Below are positions 26,964 to 35,192 of a DNA stretch of 64,000 nucleotides, one piece after another. The DNA is from Thalassotalea_H sp040779345 (lineage in GTDB: Bacteria > Pseudomonadota > Gammaproteobacteria > Enterobacterales > Alteromonadaceae), in NCBI GenBank assembly GCA_040779345.1, contig JBFONU010000016.1:1-64000 (forward strand). The letters are read 5' to 3'. The position numbers were made by a program, and so were the translations under genes. How positions within the stretch are numbered: position 1 is the first letter of the stretch; each line of letters begins with the position of its first letter. Below the pieces are notes generated by a model. It had not been told where the DNA came from, made no database searches, and was given only the letters and a program-made list of their open reading frames with translations.

Positions 26964-27008
26964 GCACCATGACATATTATTGGTTGATATACCGATATGT
27001 CATGGTGC
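26964..27008. other. 14-bp perfect inverted repeat after glnS
   Basis: GCACCATGACATAT (26964-26977) and ATATGTCATGGTGC (26995-27008) with a 17-base loop. An 8-bp palindrome GGTTAACC and CTTTTT follow, so it may help end the glnS transcript. Alternatively it could act as a paired regulator site or in the leader of the next gene. Confidence 0.6.
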
Positions 27009-27045
27009 GGTTAACCTCTTTTTCATGCTCTCAAGAGGTAACTTC

Positions 27046-27618
27046 ATGCCTGAAACCGATCCATTCACGATGAAGACTTTTGAAACACCAGAATGCCTCG
27101 GTGATTGGCTTAAATTGCATCACGCCTGTGAAGATGAATTATGGATAAAAATATATAAAAAAAACACTGGGATCCTCAGTGTTACTTGGGATGATGTTGT
27201 GATCGAGGCTATATGTTGGGGCTGGATTGATGGCATTAAAAAGTCAATTGATGAGCAATCCTATCTTCAGCGTATTACGCCAAGAAAAGCGCGAAGTAAC
27301 TGGTCTAAAAGAAACACAAAGCACGCTGAGCGTTTGATAAAAGAAAACCGGGTGATGGAGCCTGGACTTGTGCAAATTCGATCGGCAAAAGCGGATGGTC
27401 GTTGGGACAACGCCTATGTGGCGAGTGAAATAGAAGTGCCAGAAGACTTTTTAATCGCTGTGAACAGTAAGCCAGATGCTAAAGCATTTTATCGTACCCT
27501 TAATAAATCGAGCCGATATGTCATCGCTTATGGATTAACAAGTGCCAAAAAGCCTGAAACTAGACAAAGGCGCTTTGAAAAGTTTATCAATATGCTTATT
27601 GACGAAGAAAAGCCCTAG
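27046..27618 (+). CDS. YdeI/OmpD-associated family protein
   Basis: 190-residue cytoplasmic protein of the YdeI/OmpD-associated family (sometimes named bacteriocin-protection protein). Seen: FETPECLGDWLKLHHACEDELWIKIYKK, VIEAICWGWIDGIKKSIDEQSYLQRITPRKARSNWS-type core, and a C-terminal YVIAYGLTSAKKPETRQRRFEK segment typical of the family. The biochemical role is not established. GAGG eight bases before the ATG at 27046 decides this start over the in-frame codon at 26980, which would read through the inverted repeat. Confidence 0.8.
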   Translation: MPETDPFTMKTFETPECLGDWLKLHHACEDELWIKIYKKNTGILSVTWDDVVIEAICWGWIDGIKKSIDEQSYLQRITPRKARSNWSKRNTKHAERLIKENRVMEPGLVQIRSAKADGRWDNAYVASEIEVPEDFLIAVNSKPDAKAFYRTLNKSSRYVIAYGLTSAKKPETRQRRFEKFINMLIDEEKP

Positions 27619-27657
27619 AAAGTAGAATTTGGCGTGGAAGCGTCTTTAACAAGGATA

Positions 27658-27680
27658 TAACCGTTTTTCTCGCACGGTTA
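27658..27680. other. 7-bp hairpin between YdeI-like and DUF418 genes
   Basis: TAACCGT (27658-27664) and ACGGTTA (27674-27680), nine-base loop, then CTGTTTATTG. It could be a weak terminator. Confidence 0.35.
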
Positions 27681-27727
27681 CTGTTTATTGTTCTGATAAC
27701 GAAAAGTTAGTTTGAAAAGGAGTTTTG

Positions 27728-28807
27728 ATGAAAGAAAGAGCAACAGGATTTGATCTAGCCAGAACGTTAGCGATATTTGGAATGGTGATTGTTAATTTTA
27801 AAATTGCCATGAATGCTACTACGGGGAGCTCAGTTTTGATGAGTTTCTCCGAAATTTTTGAAGGGCGGGCATCCGCGCTGTTTGTTATTCTTGCTGGCGT
27901 AGGTGTCACTTTTTTAACTAATAAAGCAAGAGCATCTATAGATAGTTCAGTGATTCTTAACGGCCGATTATCATTGCTCAAACGAGGTTTGCTACTGATT
28001 TTTTTCGGGCTAATTTACACGCCCATATGGCCAGCCGATATTCTTCATTTTTATGGTTTTTATTTCTTAATTGCTTCCTTAATTTTTAGGGTTAATGATA
28101 AAACTCTCTTGTTGATCTCACTTATCATCATGTTGGTATTTCCAAGTTTACTGATCTTTTTTAATTATGAGCAAAACTGGGACTGGCAATCATTAACCTA
28201 TGAAAATTTTTGGTCTGTTGATGGCATGATCAGGCATATTATTTTTAACGGTTTCCATCCTGTATTTCCTTGGGCAGCTTTCTTAGTGTTTGGGATATGG
28301 CTGGGCAGACAAGATTTAACTGAAAAGGTGACAAAAAATAGGTTACTGATATCTTCTGCGATGATTTTTATTATTATTGAGAGTCTGTTTTATTGGTTAA
28401 GGCTGACCTTTGCTGATGGAGTTTCGTTAGGCATGACAAGTGAAGAGGCGACATTTCTTTTATCAACATCGATAATACCTCCTTTACCCCAATACATTAT
28501 TTCTGCTACAAGTTCTGCGGTGATTGTCATTATTGCCTGTGTGTATGTTTCAGATATGTTTGCAAAAAATAAGTTACTTAAATGGCTTGCTCAGACAGGG
28601 CAATTATCGTTAACCCTCTATGTTGCTCATGTTATTTTTGGTATGGGTTTGCTTGAATCAATGGGCTGGCTAACCAATCAAACCATTGATTTTTCGCTGT
28701 TTAGTGCGTTAACTTTTTCTGTTTGCGCAATATTCTTTAGCGTTATATGGCTTAAATATTTTAAATCAGGGCCTTTAGAGTGGCTGTTTCGTAGAGTGTC
28801 ACGTTAA
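27728..28807 (+). CDS. DUF418/YeiB-family membrane protein
   Basis: 359-residue polytopic inner-membrane protein with about ten membrane helices. The opening RATGFDLARTLAIFGMVIVNF and the later LLKRGLLLIFFGL and LTLYVAHVIFGM segments match the DUF418/YeiB family, related to membrane acyltransferases such as heparan-alpha-glucosaminide acetyltransferases. Substrate unknown. AAGGAG lies five bases before the ATG at 27728; the TTG one codon earlier is less likely. Stand-alone gene. Confidence 0.8.
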   Translation: MKERATGFDLARTLAIFGMVIVNFKIAMNATTGSSVLMSFSEIFEGRASALFVILAGVGVTFLTNKARASIDSSVILNGRLSLLKRGLLLIFFGLIYTPIWPADILHFYGFYFLIASLIFRVNDKTLLLISLIIMLVFPSLLIFFNYEQNWDWQSLTYENFWSVDGMIRHIIFNGFHPVFPWAAFLVFGIWLGRQDLTEKVTKNRLLISSAMIFIIIESLFYWLRLTFADGVSLGMTSEEATFLLSTSIIPPLPQYIISATSSAVIVIIACVYVSDMFAKNKLLKWLAQTGQLSLTLYVAHVIFGMGLLESMGWLTNQTIDFSLFSALTFSVCAIFFSVIWLKYFKSGPLEWLFRRVSR

Positions 28808-28898
28808 TAAAATATGCAAAAAACAAGTACATATTTTGGCCGTCAAAATAAGGTAGTTAGTTGATTTAATTAATTTGTTTTTTTAAGAGAGTGTGTAC

Positions 28899-29519
28899 GT
28901 GGATTTATTTGTATTAGCGCTATTTTTACCTGCTTGCTTTGCTTTAAATATGATACCTGGCCCCAATAATTTACTTTCTATGGCTAATGGTCGACGATAT
29001 GGTTTTAAGTATGCCGTTGTAGCAGGATTGGGTAGGATCGTTGCCTTTGTTGTTATGATTTTTATTGCTGCTTCTGGCTTGGCTGCGATCCTTTACGCTT
29101 CAGAAACTATTTTTTTTACCATCAAAGTGGCGGGTGGTGTTTATTTATTTTGGGTTGCTTTTAACTTATGGAGATCTAACGAGTTAGCAAATGAAAAGCA
29201 AATGCCAAACCACACTAGTATGTTCTCGTTGGCCAAACAGGAATTTTTTTTAGCGGCAGGCAACCCCAAAGCTATATTAATTTTTACGGCATTTCTTCCG
29301 CAGTTTATAGATCCTGCTTTAGACACTGGCGATCAGTTCTTCACGTTAGGATTAATCTTCTTATCTTTAGAGTTAATCGCGATTTCTCTTTATGCTTCGT
29401 TTGGTTTGTATTTGCGTCACTGGTTCTCACAACCAAGTATGAGAAAGTGTTTTAATCGTTGTTGTGCATTTTTTATCGGCGCTATTGGGCTCAGCTTATT
29501 CATCGATAGGAAAGTGTAA
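28899..29519 (+). CDS. LysE/RhtB-family amino-acid exporter
   Basis: 206-residue inner-membrane protein with about six helices. It has the LysE-family N-terminus DLFVLALFLPACFALNMIPG (PGPNN follows) and the conserved mid segment FLAAGNPKAILIFTAFLPQF. The family exports amino acids or homoserine lactones; the substrate is not predictable here. AAGAGAG ends seven bases before the GTG at 28899, whereas the GTG at 28893 is too close, so 28899 is chosen. Confidence 0.88.
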   Translation: MDLFVLALFLPACFALNMIPGPNNLLSMANGRRYGFKYAVVAGLGRIVAFVVMIFIAASGLAAILYASETIFFTIKVAGGVYLFWVAFNLWRSNELANEKQMPNHTSMFSLAKQEFFLAAGNPKAILIFTAFLPQFIDPALDTGDQFFTLGLIFLSLELIAISLYASFGLYLRHWFSQPSMRKCFNRCCAFFIGAIGLSLFIDRKV

Positions 29520-29606
29520 AACCTAGAAAACCGTGGATGAAAATAAAGCCTTGGTTGATATTTAATCAAATATAAATTAAGTTAATGTTACTAGGGAGAG
29601 TCAATT

Positions 29607-29795
29607 ATGAAAAACGTAAAATTTATCTATGTGTATTTCTTATCAGGTGTTCTTTTTTTGATCACTGCTGGTGCTTTTTATTCAACGCAAAATACTAACC
29701 TTACGCCAGTGTTTGCAAGTATTGGTTTCGCTATTATTGCAATTAGCTTTGTATTGTTAAGTCAGCACCACAGCTGTAAAAAACAAAAAAAGTAG
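29607..29795 (+). CDS. Small two-helix membrane protein
   Basis: 62-residue protein with two hydrophobic segments (about residues 6-25 and 33-52) and a basic tail CKKQKK. AGGGAGAG 7-8 bases before the ATG is one of the better ribosome-binding sites in the area, which supports it being real. It follows the LysE-like gene by 88 bp in the same direction and could be co-transcribed. No family recognised. Confidence 0.65.
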   Translation: MKNVKFIYVYFLSGVLFLITAGAFYSTQNTNLTPVFASIGFAIIAISFVLLSQHHSCKKQKK

Positions 29796-30112
29796 TCACA
29801 CAATAGCTTATCAGTTTATATCAACGGCTAATGTATTGTTGGTAGTATTCAGTTGTAACTATATCTGTAAATTCACCTGAGAAATTTTTCAGGTGAATCC
29901 CATTTTCAAAGTAATTATCATCTAATGAAGAGCGTTATAGTCGTAAGCTTTTCAAAATAAAAATATTTTTTATCCATCATAACAATGCCTTGCTGCTTTA
30001 AATAATAAAAACGCTATATAAACTGTGTAAGTTTATTATGCGGTGATCTGTAGCTGTTTAATAATGAGTAAAGTTTATACAATCATTTTACCCTCTACAT
30101 TAGTGAATCATT
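29796..30112. other. Intergenic stretch with hairpin
   Basis: About 317 bp, AT-rich. It contains the 10-bp hairpin at 29871-29898 and presumably the promoter of the EamA gene. No gene is seen. Confidence 0.5.
29871..29898. terminator. Hairpin after the small membrane gene
   Basis: ATTCACCTGA (29871-29880) and TCAGGTGAAT (29889-29898), perfect 10-bp arms. On the plus strand CCCATTTTC follows, so the T-run is imperfect. A terminator is plausible but not proven. Confidence 0.4.
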
Positions 30113-30979
30113 ATGTTTAAAAAACTCGTGCCATTTGTATTTGTTTTATTGTGGAGTACTGGTTTTATTGGCGCTAAATATGGCTTACCTTACGCATCAA
30201 CAGGCGACTTTCTTTCCATTAGAACGTTTGCGAATATCGCTGTTTTTATCTTGTTAATTGTAATTTTTAAACAACCCAAACTAACAACCAAACAAATTGC
30301 GCATACTATGGTGACTGGTTTACTTATACATGGAGCCTATTTAGGTGGTGTATTTGCAGCGATTGAAAGTGGTACTCCAGCAGGATTAACAGCGATTATT
30401 GTTGGCTTGCAGCCTTTATTTACCGCCGTTTTAGCGATAATTATCTTTAAAGAACAAGTTACTCCCTTTCAGTGGGCGGCACTTCTTTTAGGGATGACAG
30501 GGTTAGTATTGGTGGTTTCAGACAGTTTAGCGTTGTCAACTATTTCAAGTCAGGCGATAAGCTACGCTTTTGTGGCGTTAATTGGTATCACCTGTGGTAC
30601 TTTATATCAAAAGCGATTTTGCCAAAAGCAACCATTATTACCTTCCGTGTGTTGGCAGTACGTTGCCAGTTTACTGGTCTTTCTACCTTTAATGTTAGGT
30701 GAACATAGTCAAGCGATTATTTGGCATCATGAATTCATTTTTAGTCTAGCTTGGCTGGTTATTGCGTTATCTGTTGCGGCAGTATTATTACTGATGTATA
30801 TGGTTGAACAAGGTGATGCATCAAAAGTTACTGCCTACTTTTATCTCGTACCGCCAGCAACCGCTTTAGAAGCGTGGTTATTGTTTGATGAACAACTTGC
30901 CTTATCGACACTCTTTGGCATGCTATTATGTGCGTTAAGTGTTTATGTCGTCACTAAAAAGTCAATAAAAAGTCACTAA
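30113..30979 (+). CDS. EamA/DMT-family transporter
   Basis: 288-residue inner-membrane protein with about ten helices in two EamA repeats (residues ~3-135 and ~148-283). The opening VFVLLWSTGFIGAKYGLPYASTGDF is typical of the drug/metabolite transporter superfamily (RhaT/YdcZ-like). The substrate is unknown. An oxidoreductase gene follows 28-60 bp downstream on the same strand and may share the transcript. Confidence 0.87.
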   Translation: MFKKLVPFVFVLLWSTGFIGAKYGLPYASTGDFLSIRTFANIAVFILLIVIFKQPKLTTKQIAHTMVTGLLIHGAYLGGVFAAIESGTPAGLTAIIVGLQPLFTAVLAIIIFKEQVTPFQWAALLLGMTGLVLVVSDSLALSTISSQAISYAFVALIGITCGTLYQKRFCQKQPLLPSVCWQYVASLLVFLPLMLGEHSQAIIWHHEFIFSLAWLVIALSVAAVLLLMYMVEQGDASKVTAYFYLVPPATALEAWLLFDEQLALSTLFGMLLCALSVYVVTKKSIKSH

Positions 30980-31040
30980 AATTAATCAACTGAAACATAA
31001 TATATAAATGAATGAATTGAACCAAAAAAGTATAAAGAAT

Positions 31041-31952
31041 ATGCGAATAGCAATGATAGGTTTAGGTGACATAGCAATAAAGGCTTATTTGCCGTTAATT
31101 GCTCGTCATCCGAGTATTGAGCCCATTTTATCAACACGTAATAAAGAAAAATTACATTCACTGGCAAAGCAATACCGCATCAATGAAACGTACAGCACGT
31201 TAGTTGAGTTAATTGCAGCAAAACCTGATGCAGTAATGATCCACACCGCTACCGGCAGCCATTTTGAAATTGCTAAGCAGTTTTTAGACGCAGGGATCGC
31301 TTGTTTTGTTGATAAACCCTTGAGTTATCAATACACCGAGTGTGAAGAGCTAGTTAGCATAGCTAGAAGAACAAAAACGCCTTTATATGTTGGATTTAAT
31401 CGACGATTCGCACCACTTATTTCACCGTTAAGCACCACTGAAAATGTTCACATCCGTTGGCAAAAACATCGGGTAAACTTACCCGCTCAAGCGCGTGAAT
31501 TTATCTATGATGACTTTATTCATGTTGTTGATGGTTTGCGATATTTGTCAGTGTTTTCGCAACCAATCGATATAAAATTACTAAAAGTTACTCCCACTTA
31601 TCACCATAATTTGTTATCCAGTATCCATTTTACCTATCCTATAAATGAGGTATTGATTGAAGGTCACATGAACAGATTATCTGGCGTGACAGAAGAAAGA
31701 TTAGAAGTGTTTAGTGAAAATCAAAAAGTTGAAGTGAATAATCTAACGCATGGTTTTCTTTATCAAAATAGTAATGAAACACGGTTAAAATTTGATGACT
31801 GGCAAAGCTATTTTTATACGCGAGGTTTTGTCGATATGATTGAAGATTGGTTAGAGGTTATCAAGCAGGGCTATTCAACAGATCAGCAGCTCGATGATGT
31901 ATTATCTTCTCACCAATTGTGCGAGTTAATTTTAAATCAAATTGAACAGTAA
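31041..31952 (+). CDS. Gfo/Idh/MocA-family oxidoreductase
   Basis: About 303-residue NAD(P)-dependent oxidoreductase. Rossmann motif IGLGDIA at the N-terminus (GxGxxA), and CFVDKPLSYQ in place of the family's EKP motif, with Lys likely catalytic. A C-terminal beta-sheet domain begins near residue 125 (YVGFNRRFAPL). Start: ATGs exist at 31008 and 31041, neither with a clear Shine-Dalgarno. 31041 puts Met three residues before the first strand as is usual, but 31008 (314 residues) remains possible. Substrate unknown, typically a sugar or inositol-like compound. Confidence 0.85.
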   Translation: MRIAMIGLGDIAIKAYLPLIARHPSIEPILSTRNKEKLHSLAKQYRINETYSTLVELIAAKPDAVMIHTATGSHFEIAKQFLDAGIACFVDKPLSYQYTECEELVSIARRTKTPLYVGFNRRFAPLISPLSTTENVHIRWQKHRVNLPAQAREFIYDDFIHVVDGLRYLSVFSQPIDIKLLKVTPTYHHNLLSSIHFTYPINEVLIEGHMNRLSGVTEERLEVFSENQKVEVNNLTHGFLYQNSNETRLKFDDWQSYFYTRGFVDMIEDWLEVIKQGYSTDQQLDDVLSSHQLCELILNQIEQ

Positions 31953-32081
31953 TTAGGGGATTTATCATTTTATTTTTTAATAATCCCTTGAATTCGAGAG
32001 ATTAAGCCTTATTACTTTATCAGTGACATAATATGTCTTATGGTAAGTCGGACAAATAATAAATAAGTGGTGAGAGATAAA

Positions 32082-32729
32082 ATGGATATTTGGACACAAT
32101 TACTCAGTTTGATCAGTGAATCTATTACGATGCTATCAAGTCATTTTAGTGGTGATCAAGCGCTGGCTATCATTGCATTTACAGTACTAGTTAAATTTTT
32201 ATTAATGCCATTTCAGTTAAAGTCCTCGATTAAAATGGCGAATAATAAGTCAGCGCTCGCAAAAATTAAGCCGCAACTTGATAACCTAAAGACTAAATAT
32301 CAAGAGGATCCTCAATCACTGTTTAAGCAAACGTCAGCACTCTATAAAAAACATAATATAACCATGATTGATAAAGCCTCTTTGGCTAATATGGCGGTGC
32401 AAGGTGGCTTTGGTTTTGCCATGTTTCAAACGGTTAAAAGCTTGAGTTTATCGTCACCTTTTATGTGGATAGCGACTATTGCTAAACCCGATATGTTGTT
32501 GGCATTAGTGGTGGGGTTTTTAACGTATATTGCCACCATTGTTACCCCTGGAATGGCAGAGCAGAGTAATCAGCTGATTGTGTTATTGCCTGCACTGATG
32601 AGTATTGTTGCGGTGGCAATGTTTCCATCGGCTCTGGGGTTATATTGGGCAACATCAAATGTTGTTACAATTTTTCAGTCTTTTATCGTTAAAGGATTAT
32701 TGAAAAAACAGGCACACGCTTTAGGCTAA
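32082..32729 (+). CDS. Short YidC/Oxa1-family paralogue
   Basis: 215-residue membrane protein with the conserved Oxa1/YidC core but without the large periplasmic domain of Gram-negative YidC. An amphipathic start and the helix TFVLVKFLLMPF-like segment (TVLVKFLLMPFQLKSS) are seen. So are a charged cytoplasmic hairpin (IKPQLDNLKTKYQEDPQSL) and three to four further helices ending GLYWATSNVVTIFQSF, the family's terminal signature. The ATG at 32082 follows GAGAG; a GTG at 32067 is the alternative. The main yidC normally sits with rnpA/mnmE, so this is likely a second, specialised insertase. The small gene at 32785 follows closely. Confidence 0.82.
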   Translation: MDIWTQLLSLISESITMLSSHFSGDQALAIIAFTVLVKFLLMPFQLKSSIKMANNKSALAKIKPQLDNLKTKYQEDPQSLFKQTSALYKKHNITMIDKASLANMAVQGGFGFAMFQTVKSLSLSSPFMWIATIAKPDMLLALVVGFLTYIATIVTPGMAEQSNQLIVLLPALMSIVAVAMFPSALGLYWATSNVVTIFQSFIVKGLLKKQAHALG

Positions 32730-32784
32730 TTATCTTGAGGTTAAAGACTATTGAGCTAATTATTTAGGGACAAAGGTGTTAATA

Positions 32785-32955
32785 ATGAAAAACGCTAAAG
32801 ATGATACTAAAAATACTTTGTTAATGTTGACTGGGTTTTTAACCGAAAGTGCGCTGTTAGAATCAATGTGTCGCTCTAAAACCTTAACGATCATGGTGGT
32901 TGTTATGCTCTGTATATTTACTGGACTAGGTTATTTTTTATATACTTTTACCTAA
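32785..32955 (+). CDS. Small single-helix membrane protein
   Basis: 56-codon frame, start ATG at 32785, stop TAA at 32953-32955. Product: a polar N-terminus (MKNAKDDTKNT), then a hydrophobic helix at about residues 35-52 (TIMVVVMLCIFTGLGYFLY). AAAGG lies eight bases before the ATG. It is followed 45 bp later by a strong terminator, so it plausibly ends a transcript beginning with the YidC paralogue 55 bp upstream. It could be a client or partner of that insertase (inference). No family recognised. Confidence 0.55.
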   Translation: MKNAKDDTKNTLLMLTGFLTESALLESMCRSKTLTIMVVVMLCIFTGLGYFLYTFT

Positions 32956-32999
32956 GGTAATAAAATGACTTATTTTTCAGGTTAAAGGGTTGAATATAA

Positions 33000-33036
33000 A
33001 AAGCCAGCGGGTGCTGACCCGCTGGCTTTCATTTTT
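33000..33036. terminator. Bidirectional terminator of trp operon
   Basis: Stem 33000-33012 / 33017-33029 (core AGCCAGCGGGT and ACCCGCTGGCT, 13 bp in total), loop GCTG. On the plus strand TTTCATTTTTT follows. On the minus strand TTTTTATATTC follows. It serves trpA on the minus strand and the small gene at 32785 on the plus strand. Confidence 0.9.
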
Positions 33037-33071
33037 TATAAAAAAAATCACTTTACGTTAAAATTTTTACG

Positions 33072-33950
33072 TTAAGATTTTGTAGCCGCTTTCATTTCAC
33101 TGACAAAATCACTCAGCGCTATTAACATCGCTTTATTATCGTTTAAATTATTTTCAATAATTTTTACAACGGCCGAGCCACTTATTGCACCTGCTGCGCC
33201 GGCGTTAAGAGCCTCTTTAACTTGTTGTGGTTTTGAAATACCAAAACCAATCACGGTTGGCGACGCGTGGTAGCTTTTCAATGTTTCAATTAATTGCTCT
33301 GCTGAGACACTGGTTGAATTTTCACTGACAGTATTTTCGACAGCGTCGACACCGGTAACTCCCGCTCGGCTTAAAACATAGGTATAACCATGACTATATG
33401 AGGCAACATCGCGTAAGGTTTTATCACTTGCATTGGGCGGGGCAATAAAAATTGGGGCGACATTAGCGGCTAATGCGGCTTTTCTAAATCGTTCACTTTC
33501 TCGAATAGGTAAATCAGCGATTAATACCGAATCAACACCTACCGCTGCCATATCTTGGTAGAATTTTTCAATACCACGCGCGAAAACTAAGTTTCCGTAA
33601 AGCAATAGCCCAATGGGTATTTGCGGCGCGTATTCTCTTACTTGTTTTAAAATATCGATACAGGTGTCGGTATTCGCCCCAGCGGCTAATGCACGCTTTC
33701 CTGCTTCTTGGATCGTAATACCATCGGCACTGGGATCTGAAAAAGGGATACCTAATTCTAACGCATCGGCGCCCGCATCAATTAATGTTTTGATAAGCGC
33801 AAGTGATTGTTCGGCATTAGGATCACCAATAGTAACAAAAGGGATAAAAGCCCCTTCATTTTTTTCTGACAGCTTTGCAAAACAATCGATATAACGTTGT
33901 CCTGCTTGGCCACTGGCTTGGTAATGAGTGGTGTTGGTAGAATGAGTCAT
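33072..33950 (-). CDS. trpA: Tryptophan synthase alpha chain
   Basis: 292-residue TIM-barrel subunit that cleaves indole-3-glycerol phosphate to indole and glyceraldehyde-3-phosphate. The indole is channelled to TrpB. The catalytic Glu is in the FIPFVTIGDP....LELGIPFSDP region, with the catalytic Asp in FSDPSADG. The glycine-rich phosphate site GFGISKPQQV is near residue 235. Slightly longer than E. coli TrpA (268) because of an N-terminal extension of about 20 residues. Its ATG overlaps the trpB stop by one base (TAATG), implying coupled translation. Last gene of the operon. Confidence 0.96.
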   Translation of the reverse strand: MTHSTNTTHYQASGQAGQRYIDCFAKLSEKNEGAFIPFVTIGDPNAEQSLALIKTLIDAGADALELGIPFSDPSADGITIQEAGKRALAAGANTDTCIDILKQVREYAPQIPIGLLLYGNLVFARGIEKFYQDMAAVGVDSVLIADLPIRESERFRKAALAANVAPIFIAPPNASDKTLRDVASYSHGYTYVLSRAGVTGVDAVENTVSENSTSVSAEQLIETLKSYHASPTVIGFGISKPQQVKEALNAGAAGAISGSAVVKIIENNLNDNKAMLIALSDFVSEMKAATKS

Positions 33951-35191
33951 TATTTGCTCTCCTTATCCGCTGAATTCTCTTCAGGATGCAAAACGGTATG
34001 AACGTGGGCTAAGTCTTTATCGCCACGACCTGAAAGATTCACTAAAATAACGGTTTCTTCTGTCGCTTCTTCCGCCATTTTTAGTGCTTGAGCGAGTGCA
34101 TGTGACGATTCAAGTGCAGGAATGATACCTTCGGTACTTGCCAATGTTTGAAATGCAGCCAGTGCTTCATCATCATTAATAGGCACATATTGAGCGCGCC
34201 CAGTTTCTTTTAAATGTGCGTGTTGTGGGCCAACAGCTGGGTAGTCAAGACCGGCAGAAACTGAATAGGACTCTTCAATTTGACCATATTGATCTTGCAT
34301 GATGTAGGTATAGTTACCATGTAACATACCTTTCGTGCCCGCGGCGAGTGTTGCACCGTGCTTGTCCGTATCAATACCTTTACCACCTGCTTCAACGCCA
34401 ATTAATTTTACCGACGTTTCTTTAATGAAATCATTAAACATACCAATGGCATTCGAGCCACCACCCACACAAGCGATGACATAATCAGGCAGCTTTCCTT
34501 CTTGGCTTAAAATTTGTTGTTTTGCTTCTTCACCGATCATTTTTTGAAAATCGCGCACAATCGTTGGAAATGGATGAGGACCCGCAGCTGTACCTAAAAG
34601 ATAATGAGCATCATCATAATTAGCAGACCAGTCACGTAATGCTTCATTAACGGCATCTTTTAATGTACCAGAGCCCGCAGTGACAGGTATCACGGTAGCG
34701 CCCATTAGTTTCATTCTAAAGACATTTGGTTGCTGACGTTCGCAATCAACAGCGCCCATATAAACACGGCATTTTAGTCCTAATAATGAACAGGCAATTG
34801 CAGTTGCAACGCCATGTTGACCTGCACCAGTTTCGGCAATGATTTCTTTTTTCCCCATGCGTTTTGCTAACAAGGCTTGGCCTAATACTTGGTTGGTTTT
34901 ATGTGCGCCACCATGTAATAAATCTTCACGTTTTAAGTAAATTTTTGCTAAGGGATTTTTAGATAAATTACGAGTAAGTGTTAATGGTGTTGGGCGACCA
35001 GCATAATTGGTTAATAGATCATTAAATTCATCAATAAAACTTTGGTCTTGTTGTGACTCTATATACGCCTGCTCTAATTGCTCAAGGGCAGGTACCAGCA
35101 ATTCACCGACAAACATGCCGCCAAATTCGCCAAAATAGGCAGGTAATGTGGCTTTTATCTTACTTTTAGTTTCAATTGTATTATTCGTCAT
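33950..35191 (-). CDS. trpB: Tryptophan synthase beta chain
   Basis: 413-residue PLP enzyme joining indole and serine to form tryptophan. The PLP lysine is in GGAHKTNQVLGQ. The phosphate-binding loop is CVGGGSNAIGMF, and ETGAGQHGVA holds the catalytic region. The ATG at 35191 lies one base after the trpCF stop. An upstream in-frame ATG at 35236 would overlap trpCF by 44 bp and is rejected. It has a ~15-residue N-terminal extension relative to E. coli TrpB (397). Confidence 0.96.
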   Translation of the reverse strand: MTNNTIETKSKIKATLPAYFGEFGGMFVGELLVPALEQLEQAYIESQQDQSFIDEFNDLLTNYAGRPTPLTLTRNLSKNPLAKIYLKREDLLHGGAHKTNQVLGQALLAKRMGKKEIIAETGAGQHGVATAIACSLLGLKCRVYMGAVDCERQQPNVFRMKLMGATVIPVTAGSGTLKDAVNEALRDWSANYDDAHYLLGTAAGPHPFPTIVRDFQKMIGEEAKQQILSQEGKLPDYVIACVGGGSNAIGMFNDFIKETSVKLIGVEAGGKGIDTDKHGATLAAGTKGMLHGNYTYIMQDQYGQIEESYSVSAGLDYPAVGPQHAHLKETGRAQYVPINDDEALAAFQTLASTEGIIPALESSHALAQALKMAEEATEETVILVNLSGRGDKDLAHVHTVLHPEENSADKESK

Positions 35192-35192
35192 G

